Origin: DAOUBF01 sp034432795 | GTDB lineage: Bacteria > Chloroflexota > Anaerolineae > DSLN01 | DNA: 64,000 bases | Direction of reading: 5' to 3' | Assembly: GCA_034432795.1 (NCBI GenBank) | Contig: DAOUBF010000040.1 | Coordinates: forward strand, 1 to 64,000 | Part shown: positions 44,901 to 51,779 of the stretch, piece by piece | Layout: the number at the start of each line of letters is the position of its first letter | Position numbering within the stretch: the stretch's first letter is position 1 | Position numbers and translations under genes: made by a program | Notes under the pieces: generated by a model | Databases searched by the model: none | What the model saw: only the letters and a program-made list of their open reading frames with translations | Told to the model about the DNA's origin: nothing

Positions 44901-44967
44901 TGAGTTCTACTTCCCGGAGGTGTTCGGGCGCTCGGATGGGATGCTGTTCCCGATTGAGGAGCAGTAG
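38902..44967 (+). CDS. Bacterial alpha-2-macroglobulin with thioester, lipoprotein
   Basis: A 2,021-residue extracellular protease trap. The signal ends in the lipobox VLTAC (Cys30), followed by a Pro/Thr linker. Four N-terminal Ig-like (Big_5-type) domains (about 45-500) carry motifs such as LVFDQPMNRASVEAAFEVSP. MG domains follow, a Gly-rich exposed stretch near residue 1285 is the likely bait region, and the thioester motif CTEQ is at 1527-1530 in FPYECTEQTVSRF. The thioester region folds as a terpenoid-cyclase-like helical barrel. Cleavage of the bait would expose the thioester to link attacking proteases. ATG 38902 has AGGAGG seven bases upstream. The companion PBP1C gene often found beside it elsewhere is not here. 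Confidence 0.9.
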   Translation: MNHRASRSFRYWVLAFTHLALVMAFVLTACRAQPQPTPTPPPPTAPPLPPLPPVLVERSPARGEELPPDGALQLVFDQPMNRASVEAAFEVSPPVEGTFSWPDDRTVQFKPKQPLDRDKVYVATIKADAKSAAGLSLTAPLRFKFATVGFLEVAQVIPAPNTREVETDATITVIFNRPVVPLTGIAEQANLPQPITIEPETPGRGEWLNTSIYVFRPDPALKASTTYTVRVAAGLKDVTGGVLAEEYRWSFTTAAPSVLFTDPSDGQKDVPLTRPITVTFNQRMDHASVEAAFSLTDANGTRIPGTFRWFAGAEMPPRYDPVRGQEKPVPPSAEAVEFRPGQRLALDMSYTVRIEGSARTVEGSGSLGRPYEWSFRTVRAPAVLRTEPADGETRAEMGHFVIYFASPMDVRTIEPNLTITPKPTEVFTYYNEFENSFTINFPPQPSTAYEVRIGAGMADPYGNRLGQDMRVRFTTRPYPPAAYLNVPGFVGTYNAYTPTVVYAVHLNVTRLDFELYRLDLATFARLTGPSGYDEMNNFRPQAQDRLRSWSVPVSAPQNESGLLRVALAETPEGRLAPGLYYLQVTAPELRTTEPKPFYQVSRHLLVVSGVNLTVKTGLREALVWATDMQSGQPVPGLPVRFYDQNFRQMAEATTDQDGVAQVSFTEPIYLWEPHYAVVQTASSGPTSFALTIDQWSDGIAPWDWNLPTQWDDRPYQVYLYTDKPIYRPGQTVHFKGIVRANDDARYSLPTDLRALPITIQDWEGKQVYSQTLPISPQGTFYGDFKLSEAAGLGYYSLNTVIRLPKIGPYPPEMYFGIGFQVAQYRRPEFQVKVTAERSQVLQGEDIGVSAEATYFFGAPVANAALTWRVFSIDHFFTWEGPGYYDFTDYDFTVEQERGPVFGGFGELIAEGQGRTDAQGRFTFKVPADLGTKTASQRFTIEVTVTGESAQAVSGRTAVTVHKGEFYIGLRPQSYIGQANRAQLVDIITVDWDQRPYGQVDLTVIAYEHKWFSVQQQDAFGNIQWTWTVEDTPVYTTTVTTEQGGIAQVRYVPPRGGTYKILAAGRDSQGHEVRASTYQWVTSGEYVAWRMENNDRIELRPDRRSYRPGDTAEILIPSPYQGETTALLTIERGRILERRLITLRSNSEVLRLPITADYAPNVFVSVVIVKGVDATNPTASFKIGYAQLKVSPEQQELKITLTPDKPRLGPRDTVTYDVRVTDYSGKPVQAEFSFALVDLSVLSLAEPNAPPLVDAFYGPQGLGIRTASGLTIAVDRLNVRAASGFKGGGGGGAEAGAFEIRQEFPDTAYWNPAIMTDANGQAQVQITLPDTLTTWRLDVRGATAETTLVGQATVDIVTTKDLLIRPVTPRFFVVGDQARLGAIVNNNTDRAIDAEVDLIAQGVELAGPSLQKVTVPARGQALVTWPVTVPDVEAVDLTFTVRGGGLSDASKPPLGQPPNQLLPVYKYSTPETVGTAGEVDTAGDRTEAIVLPRKIDPTQGHLSIEIAPSLAAVTRDGLTYLEHFPYECTEQTVSRFLPNVVTYRALKQLNLQNPELEARLPALVNEGLQRLYSQQHVDGGWGWWVNDQSNPTVTSYVLLGLVKAREAGFDVSADVINRAVSYLRPRILPPRLLSSPSEANRQAYILYVLAEAGQGDVSATVNLYESRQKLDYYGRALLALALKLNESDESRIRTLLSDLQNGAITSATGMHWEEANTDYWNWNTDTRSTAIILDAFARLDPENALNPNIVRWLMVARRTGYWETTQETAWAILALTDWMVATGELQANYTYRVVLNGSEITRGSATADNLDEPMRLQIAIKDLILDQANHLTFQRDAGPGRLYYTAHLQTYVPVEEVRALSRGVIVGRQYRLVTDECRKNPDVPCPAVTSANLGDEIQVRLTIVAPHDLYYVVVEDPLPAGAEAIDTSLLTTSAVGQPPELTRVVPGYGPGWGWWWFSHSELRDEKVVLFATRLPAGTYEYTYTMRATLPGQFKVLPTTAYEFYFPEVFGRSDGMLFPIEEQ

Positions 44968-45042
44968 ACGGCCCCCCACCGGATTGCTGTCAACGGATTC
45001 GGGGAATGGATTGAACGGCTAGCTTGTTCCCTTGCGAGAGGA

Positions 45043-45083
45043 GAGGAGAACCCCGGTTTCTCTGAGAAATCGGGGTTCTCCTC
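45043..45083. terminator. Long hairpin after the macroglobulin gene
   Basis: GAGGAGAACCCCG pairs with CGGGGTTCTCCTC (13 bp) and the inside adds TTTCTC/GAGAAA. It has no U tract but lies 76 nt after the stop, so termination is likely. A relative is at 51612-51648. Confidence 0.6.
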
Positions 45084-45137
45084 CGGCAACTATAGGTTTT
45101 GCTTCCCTCAATGTGTTATGCCCTGGTAAAACATGTC

Positions 45138-45166
45138 TTGATAAAACAGCATTTTAGTTATATACT
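45138..45166 (+). promoter_or_regulatory. Promoter of the toxin-antitoxin module
   Basis: TTGATA (45138-45143), a 17-nt spacer and TATACT (45161-45166). Confidence 0.6.
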
Positions 45167-45178
45167 TGTGTTATATAA
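45158..45178 (+). promoter_or_regulatory. Operator-like inverted repeat of the module
   Basis: TTATATA-N7-TATATAA, a perfect 7-bp inverted repeat covering the -10 and start region; a likely site for autoregulation by the antitoxin. Confidence 0.5.
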
Positions 45179-45203
45179 TAATGCGTAGCAAGGATATATA
45201 TCT

Positions 45204-45476
45204 ATGGGTTCAACTGTGCAGAGAGTCAGTGTTGTCTTTCCCTCTGAGCTTTGGGAGAAAGTCAAAGCCCTGGTGCCCGCAGGCCAACGCTCTAAGTTAA
45301 TCGTCGAGGCGACCCGTCATGAACTGCACCGTCTGGAATTGTTAGCGGCATTGGATGAGTCCGCCGGTGCCTGGTCCGAGGAGAACCATCCTGGCCTTGA
45401 GACGATGGAGGCCATTCATCGCTGGCTGGACGAGCAGCGCGCGACCTATTTTCCACAGCGCGAAACCGGGGAATGA
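45204..45476 (+). CDS. vapB: Ribbon-helix-helix-type antitoxin
   Basis: A 90-residue protein whose first 45 residues (VQRVSVVFPSELWEKVKALV onward) resemble a ribbon-helix-helix DNA-binding unit, with an acidic/tryptophan-rich tail that would bind the toxin. It overlaps the PIN gene start by four bases (ATGA). A perfect inverted repeat over its promoter is consistent with negative autoregulation. Confidence 0.7.
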   Translation: MGSTVQRVSVVFPSELWEKVKALVPAGQRSKLIVEATRHELHRLELLAALDESAGAWSEENHPGLETMEAIHRWLDEQRATYFPQRETGE

Positions 45477-45859
45477 CGACTTATCTCCTGGATGCTGACG
45501 TACTGATCGGCCATCTATTGCGGCGGCCAGATTCAGTGGCGCTTTTGAAGGCTTTGGCCCGCGGGGGCAATGAACTTGCCATAGCCACGATCACCATCCT
45601 GGAAATCTACGTGGGTATGCGGCCGGAAGAAGAGAAACGCACCCGAACCTTGCTGGAGAGCCTGCTGATCTACCCGCTTGATGACAAGGTTGCCCGAATA
45701 GCTGGAGACTATATTCAGCATTACCATAAGCGCAATCTGAAATTGAGCATCCCAAATGCGATTGTAGCGGCGACGGCCGTCGCCAACCACCTGGTTGTCG
45801 TCACATACAACTCAACTCATTATCCTATGCCGGAAGTCCGGCTGTACCCTGCTGCTTGA
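45473..45859 (+). CDS. vapC: VapC-type PIN ribonuclease toxin, altered acidic site
   Basis: A 128-residue PIN-domain protein: YLLDADVLIGHLLRRPDS (first Asp), ATITILEIYVGMRPEEEKRT (Glu) and LSIPNAIVAATAVANHLVVV. Active PIN toxins carry Asp in the third motif (typically DAxIAATA); here it is Asn (PNAIVAATA), so cleavage of RNA may be weakened. The overall length and order fit VapC. It follows the antitoxin gene by ATGA overlap. Confidence 0.8.
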   Translation: MTTYLLDADVLIGHLLRRPDSVALLKALARGGNELAIATITILEIYVGMRPEEEKRTRTLLESLLIYPLDDKVARIAGDYIQHYHKRNLKLSIPNAIVAATAVANHLVVVTYNSTHYPMPEVRLYPAA

Positions 45860-45930
45860 GAACGGGCGCGATGGTGAGCTATCACTACGGCCTTATTTGA
45901 GCCGCCTGTAAGCGGCCTGACGGGAGCCGG

Positions 45931-48429
45931 ATGGTGCCGCCGGGTCTTCTAGCCCTTCTCTATCTCCTCCTTGGAGTCCGCTTTGCCTTATGGGCCTGGC
46001 AGGCGGGCAACCGTTGGGAGGCCGGGCCATTGGCGCCTGTGCGCTGGGGCCGGCGGCGCGAACTGCCCCTGGTTATCGCTATCCTGGCGGTGGCTGCCTT
46101 CACCCGCCTCTACCGCATCGGCGACATCCCCTACGGCATTGAGGGCGACGAGGCCAAATGGACGGTGGAGGCGGCGACGCTGGCCGTAGATGGGCAGAAG
46201 GTCCTGGACGCCGAATATCACAGCTTCTGGCTGCCGGTCAGCTTCGCTATGCAAGCGCCCTTCCACCATCTACTTGGCCCTGGCATCCAGGCAGCCCGCG
46301 TCGCGGTGGCCTGCTTCAGCCTGGTGGCAACGGCGGTCTTCTACTGGCTGGTGCGCCAGGCGGTCAACACCCCGGTGGCGCTCATCGCCACGTTCCTGCT
46401 GGCGGTGTCGGTGGTGGACATCAGCGCCAGCCGGTTGGCGTTGGTGGAGGCCCACGTCAAGCTATGGGCGATCCTGGCGCCGGCGCTGGCGCTGGCGGCC
46501 TGGCAGCGGCGGAGCACGCTCCTTTTCCTGGCCTGTGGCATAGCTCTGGCGCTGGGCCTGCTTACCTATGAGACGTTCGCGCCGATGGTTGGCGTCGTGC
46601 TGGTCTTCGTCGGGGCCAAAGCCTGGGGTGAGCGAAGCGACTGGCGGCGCTGGGCAGAGCACCTCTCGGCGCTGCTCCTGCCGGTTATTCTGGTCGCGCC
46701 GCGCTTCATCGCCTATCTCCAGGGGCGCGCTGAGTATTACGCGTTGCCCCGTCGTGGGCTGGCCGATCCGCCGCTCATCGGGCTGGCACGGGGGTTGGCC
46801 GAGGTGCTGTATAACTTCTACCGCCAGACGACCGGTGACTTCCTGATTGTGCAATCCGGCCCGATCATCCACCCTATGCTTGTGCCCCTCCTGGTCATTG
46901 GGCTGGCCTACACGCTGGTCCACATTCACCGTCGTAACCATCTGCTGCCCGCCGCCTGGTTCTTGCTCGTCCTGTTGCCCGTGCCGGTGCTGCTGAAAGC
47001 GCCTTACGTGCGCATCCTGTATCCGGGCCTGCCCGCCATCACTATGCTCATCGCCATCGCGCTATGGGGGATCACCTGGGAACTTGGACGGCGGACGAGG
47101 GAGGATAGAGGACAGAGGATGGACGATGGAATCAATCAGGCCACCCAGTACCGGGCTAAAGCCCAGTTCCGGGCTACCCGGTTCCGTCCCCTGTCATCCG
47201 TCTCCCGTCCTGCGTTGTCCGTCGTCCTGGTACTGGCTCTAGCGGCCCTGGGCCTCTCTAACTGGAACAGCTACCTGTACGAGGTCCAAGACCCGCCCGA
47301 ACGCCAGGCGCGGCGGGAACTGGCCGACCTGGTTGGCGAGAGCGCAGGCGCAGGCGAGGTGATCTACGGGCCGTATTATTCGGAAATTGAGGATACGCTC
47401 TATGCGGAGAGGGCATTTCTGCGCTTCACCGTGCGCAGCCAGGCCGGGCGCGACGCGCCCGACCGGCTGTTGCGCCTTCTCCCCTTTGACGCGGCCCTGG
47501 CTGAACTCTCCATTCAGGGGGCGCAGGATGGGCCTGTGGCCGTCCTCCACGACACGTTCACGCCATTCCATACAGCGGAACGGCGGGCGTTCGCCGCCAC
47601 GCTGGAACGCTGTTATCCCGGCGCCAGGCGAACCGCCGGCCGCTTCTTCACGGTTTACTATCTGGATGTCCCGGCTTTGGTGGCGCCCACCTGTGGAAGC
47701 GCTCGCGTCACCTGGTTGACGCCGGAGGGGGCCGTGTTTCCGGCGGGGCAGCCCGTTCAACTGGCCTGGCAGGTGGCGGGGCGGGCGCCGACGACGGCCC
47801 GGACCGTCTGCGAACGGCGGCTGCCCGGCGTGGTGCGCCTGGAGGCCGAGGATTTCGCCAGGCTGGAGGGCTGGGTGGAGGAAACGCGTGGCGCGCCGGG
47901 ATACAGTGGCCAGGCCTTTATGGTAGACGATATGCACGCCCAGGCCGTGTTCACCACAACGGTGGAGGAGGCGGGGGACTATCGCGTCTGGGTGCGCTGG
48001 TACCGAACTGCGCCCGGCGGCCCACCGGCCTGGCTAGACATCCGTGATCGTGTGCTCTCCTTTGGCGCTGCGGAAGAGACAGGGCACTGGGTGTGGGAGT
48101 TATCTGGCAGCCTTTCGCTATCCGCAGGGCCATTGGCGCTGACGTTGAGCCGGGAGACGCCCCCCGGCCAGCCCTACACGCCGTTTCTGGTAGACGCGCT
48201 GCTCCTGGCCCGCGACCCGGCCTTTGACCCGGAGCGCGAGGATGAATGGGTGCAGGTGACGGATAGCGGCGAGCAGCCGGTTGGCCCAACGGCGCCTTAC
48301 ACAACTTCGTTCACAGGGGAGCCTGGCAGCTATCGCTGCCGTGTGCTGGCCTTCGCCGGGGACTGGCTGGTGGATGGGCGGGGGCAACGCGGGGCGGGGT
48401 CGGCCTGGCTTTACTTTTCAATCCGATAG
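45931..48429 (+). CDS. GT39-type membrane protein with carbohydrate-binding-like tail
   Basis: An 832-residue protein. About ten to eleven hydrophobic segments occupy residues 1-435; after the second, GIEGDEAKWTVEAATLAVDG carries the acidic pair of GT-C enzymes. A soluble region follows; its last 190 residues (VRLEAEDFARLEGWVEETRG, TTTVEEAGDYRVWVRWY) resemble a CBM6-type carbohydrate-binding domain. Residues about 405-418 (AKAQFRATRF in part) are encoded by palindromic repeat A in a cytoplasmic or loop segment between helices. It ends 19 nt inside the convergent DUF1232 gene. Confidence 0.75.
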   Translation: MVPPGLLALLYLLLGVRFALWAWQAGNRWEAGPLAPVRWGRRRELPLVIAILAVAAFTRLYRIGDIPYGIEGDEAKWTVEAATLAVDGQKVLDAEYHSFWLPVSFAMQAPFHHLLGPGIQAARVAVACFSLVATAVFYWLVRQAVNTPVALIATFLLAVSVVDISASRLALVEAHVKLWAILAPALALAAWQRRSTLLFLACGIALALGLLTYETFAPMVGVVLVFVGAKAWGERSDWRRWAEHLSALLLPVILVAPRFIAYLQGRAEYYALPRRGLADPPLIGLARGLAEVLYNFYRQTTGDFLIVQSGPIIHPMLVPLLVIGLAYTLVHIHRRNHLLPAAWFLLVLLPVPVLLKAPYVRILYPGLPAITMLIAIALWGITWELGRRTREDRGQRMDDGINQATQYRAKAQFRATRFRPLSSVSRPALSVVLVLALAALGLSNWNSYLYEVQDPPERQARRELADLVGESAGAGEVIYGPYYSEIEDTLYAERAFLRFTVRSQAGRDAPDRLLRLLPFDAALAELSIQGAQDGPVAVLHDTFTPFHTAERRAFAATLERCYPGARRTAGRFFTVYYLDVPALVAPTCGSARVTWLTPEGAVFPAGQPVQLAWQVAGRAPTTARTVCERRLPGVVRLEAEDFARLEGWVEETRGAPGYSGQAFMVDDMHAQAVFTTTVEEAGDYRVWVRWYRTAPGGPPAWLDIRDRVLSFGAAEETGHWVWELSGSLSLSAGPLALTLSRETPPGQPYTPFLVDALLLARDPAFDPEREDEWVQVTDSGEQPVGPTAPYTTSFTGEPGSYRCRVLAFAGDWLVDGRGQRGAGSAWLYFSIR
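47144..47183. repeat. Palindromic repeat A, copy 4, inside a gene
   Basis: CCCAGTACCGGGCTAAAGCC followed by CAGTTCCGGGCTACCCGGTT, a degenerate double copy of the repeat A core, in frame within the GT39 gene. Confidence 0.7.
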
Positions 48430-48806
48430 GGCGGGTCAATGATGATCTCACTGTTTTCGCGCTGCTCGTCCACCACGCGCCAGGTGCCTGATCCTGCTTC
48501 CATTTCGCTCAGGTGCTGCCGGACGATGGCCTGGGGTGCGAGCAGGATGAACAGCCGGAGACCCAGCAGGAGGATGCCCAGGTCGTCAAGCTGGCCCAGG
48601 CCGGGCATCAGGTCGGGGACGAAATCCACCGGGAAGAGCGTGTACAGGATGGTCGCCGGTGGGATGAGTTTGAGCAGCAGCGGCACGCGGGGGTCCAGGA
48701 GCAACCGCCATGCCAGGCGGACATCGCGGAGGATGCTGCCCAGAAAGCCGGGATGGGTCTGAGATGCGTCCATAGCCTGTTGGAATCCGTATCGCGCCCT
48801 GGCCAT
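48411..48806 (-). CDS. DUF1232 (YkvA-type) protein
   Basis: A 131-residue protein with the DUF1232 signature LYTLFPVDFVPDLMPGLGQLDD followed by a hydrophobic helix (LGILLLGLRLFILLAPQ). Function unknown; the family is membrane-associated. I chose ATG 48806 (MARARYGFQQAMD); no clear ribosome-binding site is seen, and 48773 is possible. Its 3' end overlaps the GT39 gene by 19 nt, tail to tail. Confidence 0.8.
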   Translation of the reverse strand: MARARYGFQQAMDASQTHPGFLGSILRDVRLAWRLLLDPRVPLLLKLIPPATILYTLFPVDFVPDLMPGLGQLDDLGILLLGLRLFILLAPQAIVRQHLSEMEAGSGTWRVVDEQRENSEIIIDPPYRIEK

Positions 48807-48990
48807 TTCATAATGTTCAGGAACAATTACAATTATATGGGGCCGGGATAGGGAAGGCAAGTGCCGGGCTGCCCCCAACGTGACGTGCACCCTTACACCG
48901 GGCAACAGGCTCGTAAAACCGATGTCCTGGTCAAATGGCTTGCCATGAGGCGCATGACGGGGTATGATGGAGACGAAGGAGGAGACGCAT

Positions 48991-50370
48991 ATGACCCAGG
49001 CAGAACAACTGGCTGCTTTCGTGGTGCGGGCCTCTTACGAAGACATCTCAGATGAGGCCCGTCAGCAACTCAAGCTGCGCGTCCTGGACTCCATTGCCTG
49101 CGCGATCGGCGCCCTGGAGGGCGAACCGCTCGGCATGATCCGGGCGCAGATCCAGGATTTCGGCGGGGCTGAGCTGTGTACGCTGATCGGCGGCGGGCGC
49201 ACGGCCCCCGACCGGGCGGCGTTCTACAATAGTGCGCTCGTCCGTTACCTGGATTTCAATGACAGCTATGTGGCTCCCGGCGAGACCTGCCACCCCAGCG
49301 ATAACCTGGGCGCGGTGCTGGCCGCGGCGGAGTATGCCGGGCGCAGCGGGAAAGACTTCCTTACAGCGCTGGCGGTGGCCTACCAGGTGCAGGCCCGCCT
49401 GAGCGATGTCGCGCCGGTGCGCGCCAAAGGCTTTGACCACACCACGCAGGGGTCGTTCGCCGTGGCTGCGGCTACAGCGAAGGCCCTGGGCCTGAACCAG
49501 GCGCAGACTGCCAACGCCATCGCCATCAGCGGCACAGCGCTGAACGCGCTGCGGGTCACACGCACCGGCAAACTCTCCCACTGGAAGGGGCTGGCCTACC
49601 CCAACACCGTCTTCGGCGGGGTGCACGCCACCTTCCTGGCCATGCGCGGGATCACTGGCCCGCTGGAGGTGTTTGAGGGCAACAAGGGCTTTATGGATTC
49701 CATCGCCGGGCCGTTTGAGATAGACTGGTCACGCGAGGACCTGGAGCGGGTGCGCCGCACCATGATCAAGCGCTACAACGCCGAGACGCACGCCCAATCC
49801 ACCATTGAGGGCATCTACGAATTGAAAGCCGAGCAGCGCTTCTCGCCGGGCCAGATCACACGGGTGGAGATTGAGACCTTTGATGTCGCCTACCACATCA
49901 TCGGCGGCGGTGAGGAGGGTAATAAGCAAATCGTCACCACCAAGGAGGAGGCCGACCATAGCCTGCCCTACATGGTCGCTGTGGCCCTGCTGGACGAGCA
50001 GGTGATGCCGGAGCAATACACGCCGGAGCGTATCCAACGCGAAGACGTGCAGACCCTGCTGCGCAAGGTCAGCGTGCGGCCTGTGGAGGACTACAGCCGG
50101 CGCTTCCCGGCGGAGATGCCCTGCCGCATCACCCTGTGGCTGGACGATGGCCGTGTGCTCTCCAAAGAGAAGAGAGATTTTGAGGGCTATCTCACCCGCC
50201 CCATGCGCTGGGAGACGCTGCTGGACAAGTTTGAGCGGCTGAGCCGGCCCTACACCGATGCCGCGCTCCGCCGCGAGATCGCCGATGCCGTCGCCCACCT
50301 GGATGCCATCCCTGTGAGCGACCTGACGCGCTTGTTGGCCAGGGTGGGCAGATCAGAACGTGATGCGTGA
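48991..50370 (+). CDS. MmgE/PrpD family protein
   Basis: A 459-residue protein of the 2-methylcitrate dehydratase / cis-aconitate decarboxylase superfamily. Recognisable stretches are LDSIACAIGALEGEP, NSALVRYLDFNDSYVAPGETCHPSDNLGAVLAAAEY, GFDHTTQGSFAVAAATAKALGLN and KRYNAETHAQSTIEGIYEL. Without other propionate genes nearby, methylcitrate dehydration should not be assumed. The strong ribosome-binding site AAGGAGGAG (48976-48984) supports the ATG at 48991. It is 29 nt upstream of the ComA-like gene. Confidence 0.85.
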   Translation: MTQAEQLAAFVVRASYEDISDEARQQLKLRVLDSIACAIGALEGEPLGMIRAQIQDFGGAELCTLIGGGRTAPDRAAFYNSALVRYLDFNDSYVAPGETCHPSDNLGAVLAAAEYAGRSGKDFLTALAVAYQVQARLSDVAPVRAKGFDHTTQGSFAVAAATAKALGLNQAQTANAIAISGTALNALRVTRTGKLSHWKGLAYPNTVFGGVHATFLAMRGITGPLEVFEGNKGFMDSIAGPFEIDWSREDLERVRRTMIKRYNAETHAQSTIEGIYELKAEQRFSPGQITRVEIETFDVAYHIIGGGEEGNKQIVTTKEEADHSLPYMVAVALLDEQVMPEQYTPERIQREDVQTLLRKVSVRPVEDYSRRFPAEMPCRITLWLDDGRVLSKEKRDFEGYLTRPMRWETLLDKFERLSRPYTDAALRREIADAVAHLDAIPVSDLTRLLARVGRSERDA

Positions 50371-50399
50371 AACGTCATGAAACATAAGGAGGATGTACT

Positions 50400-51242
50400 G
50401 TGACTGAATCTCAATCCCCTTCCGGTGAACGCTCCTTCCCCTTCCTGCGGGTCAACGAACGCCAGCCCAAGCCGCGCACGCGGGGCATCACCGAGATTCG
50501 CGGGCCATACTATACACCGATGGGCAAGCGCTACCTCCAGGACATCCTGGAGACGATGGGCTGGTATGTGGATGCGCTGAAGTGGGCCGGCGGCTCGTTC
50601 AGCCTGATGCCCACCCAGGCGGTGAAGGAGCTGAACGAGTTGTGCCATGCGTACAACGTGCTGGTCTCCACCGGCGGCTTCATTGAGCGGGTGCTGACGC
50701 AGGGCCAGGAGGCGGTGGAGCGCTACATTGAGCGCTGTAAGGAACTGGGCTTTGACATCATTGAGATCTCCAGTGGCTTCATCACCGTGCCCACCGATGA
50801 CCTGCTCCGCCTGGTGGAGAAGGTGCAGAAGGCCGGGCTGAAGCCCAAGCCAGAGGTGGGCATCCAGTTCGGCGCGGGCGGGGCTACGGCTGTGGAGGAG
50901 TTGGAGGCCGAAGGGACACGCGACCCGGAGTGGGCCATCCAGCAGGCGCAGCGCTTCCTGGACGCCGGCGCCTACATGATCATGATTGAGTCGGAGGGCA
51001 TCACCGAGAATGTCAAGGTGTGGCGCACCGACGTGGTGGCCAAGATCATCAACCGGCTGGGGCTGGAGAAGGTCATGTTTGAGGCCGCCGACCCGGAGGT
51101 GTTCGCCTGGTACATCAAGAACTACGGCCCAGAGGTCAACCTGTTCGTGGACCACAGCCAGATCGTGCAGTTGGAGTGCCTGCGGTCGGGCATTTGGGGC
51201 ACGAAGGGGCTGTGGGGCCGCGTGCTGACGTACAAGGGATGA
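50400..51242 (+). CDS. Phosphosulfolactate synthase (ComA)-like protein
   Basis: A 280-residue TIM-barrel protein of the ComA family (PF02679-type): GPYYTPMGKRYLQDILETMG, VDALKWAGGSFSLMP, DIIEISSGFITVP and KPKPEVGIQFGAGGAT. ComA adds sulfite to phosphoenolpyruvate in coenzyme M synthesis; plant HSA32 is a related family without that known role. There are no other coenzyme M genes here, so the reaction is uncertain. GTG start with AAGGAGG upstream; its stop overlaps the DUF488 start (ATGA). Confidence 0.8.
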   Translation: MTESQSPSGERSFPFLRVNERQPKPRTRGITEIRGPYYTPMGKRYLQDILETMGWYVDALKWAGGSFSLMPTQAVKELNELCHAYNVLVSTGGFIERVLTQGQEAVERYIERCKELGFDIIEISSGFITVPTDDLLRLVEKVQKAGLKPKPEVGIQFGAGGATAVEELEAEGTRDPEWAIQQAQRFLDAGAYMIMIESEGITENVKVWRTDVVAKIINRLGLEKVMFEAADPEVFAWYIKNYGPEVNLFVDHSQIVQLECLRSGIWGTKGLWGRVLTYKG

Positions 51243-51592
51243 TCCGCACGAAGCGCATCTACGACCCGCCTGCCCCCGACGATGGCGCCCGCTTCCTGGT
51301 GGAGCGGCTGTGGCCGCGTGGCAAGAAGAGGGAGGACGTGCCCATCGCGGCCTGGCTGAAGGATGTGGCCCCCAGCGATGCGTTGCGCCGCTGGTTCGGG
51401 CATGACCCTGCTCGCTGGGAGGAGTTCCAGCGGCGCTACTTCGCCGAGTTGGACGGGAAGCCCGAAGCCTGGCAACCTATCCTGGAGGCGGCCCGCCAGG
51501 GTAACGTCACGCTGCTTTACAGCGCCCGCGACACCGAGCACAACAACGCCGTGGCGCTCAAAGCCTATCTGGATCGGCGGCAAGGCCCCTGA
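51239..51592 (+). CDS. DUF488 family protein
   Basis: A 117-residue DUF488 protein: RIYDPPAPDDGARFLVERLWPRG at the N-terminus and GNVTLLYSARDTEHNNAVAL near the end. The family is small, soluble and uncharacterised. Translationally coupled to the ComA-like gene, which suggests a linked role; a hairpin terminator follows. Confidence 0.85.
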   Translation: MIRTKRIYDPPAPDDGARFLVERLWPRGKKREDVPIAAWLKDVAPSDALRRWFGHDPARWEEFQRRYFAELDGKPEAWQPILEAARQGNVTLLYSARDTEHNNAVALKAYLDRRQGP

Positions 51593-51611
51593 GAACAGAA
51601 CCTCTGGAAAA

Positions 51612-51648
51612 CCAGAACCCCGTTTTCTTTGGGAAAACGGGGTTCTGG
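51612..51648. terminator. Long hairpin after DUF488
   Basis: CCAGAACCCCGTTTTC, a 5-nt loop and GAAAACGGGGTTCTGG (16 bp, perfect). Related to the hairpin at 45043-45083. No U tract. Confidence 0.65.
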
Positions 51649-51722
51649 CCCCGTTTGTAGGTCAGCCTACAGCCGCGCTTGCCCTTCCACGCTAGGATAG
51701 GCGTAAGGCCTGTGAGGTTTAA

Positions 51723-51748
51723 CGGCGCCGTAAACGGTGCGGCGCCGT
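51723..51748. repeat. ACCGTAAACGGT-type element (family B, short)
   Basis: GGCGCCGTAAACGGTGCGGC followed by GCC forms a nested palindrome upstream of the DUF3179 gene. Confidence 0.55.
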
Positions 51749-51779
51749 CCCAGAGATCACAGGTCTGGAGAAGGGCAAG

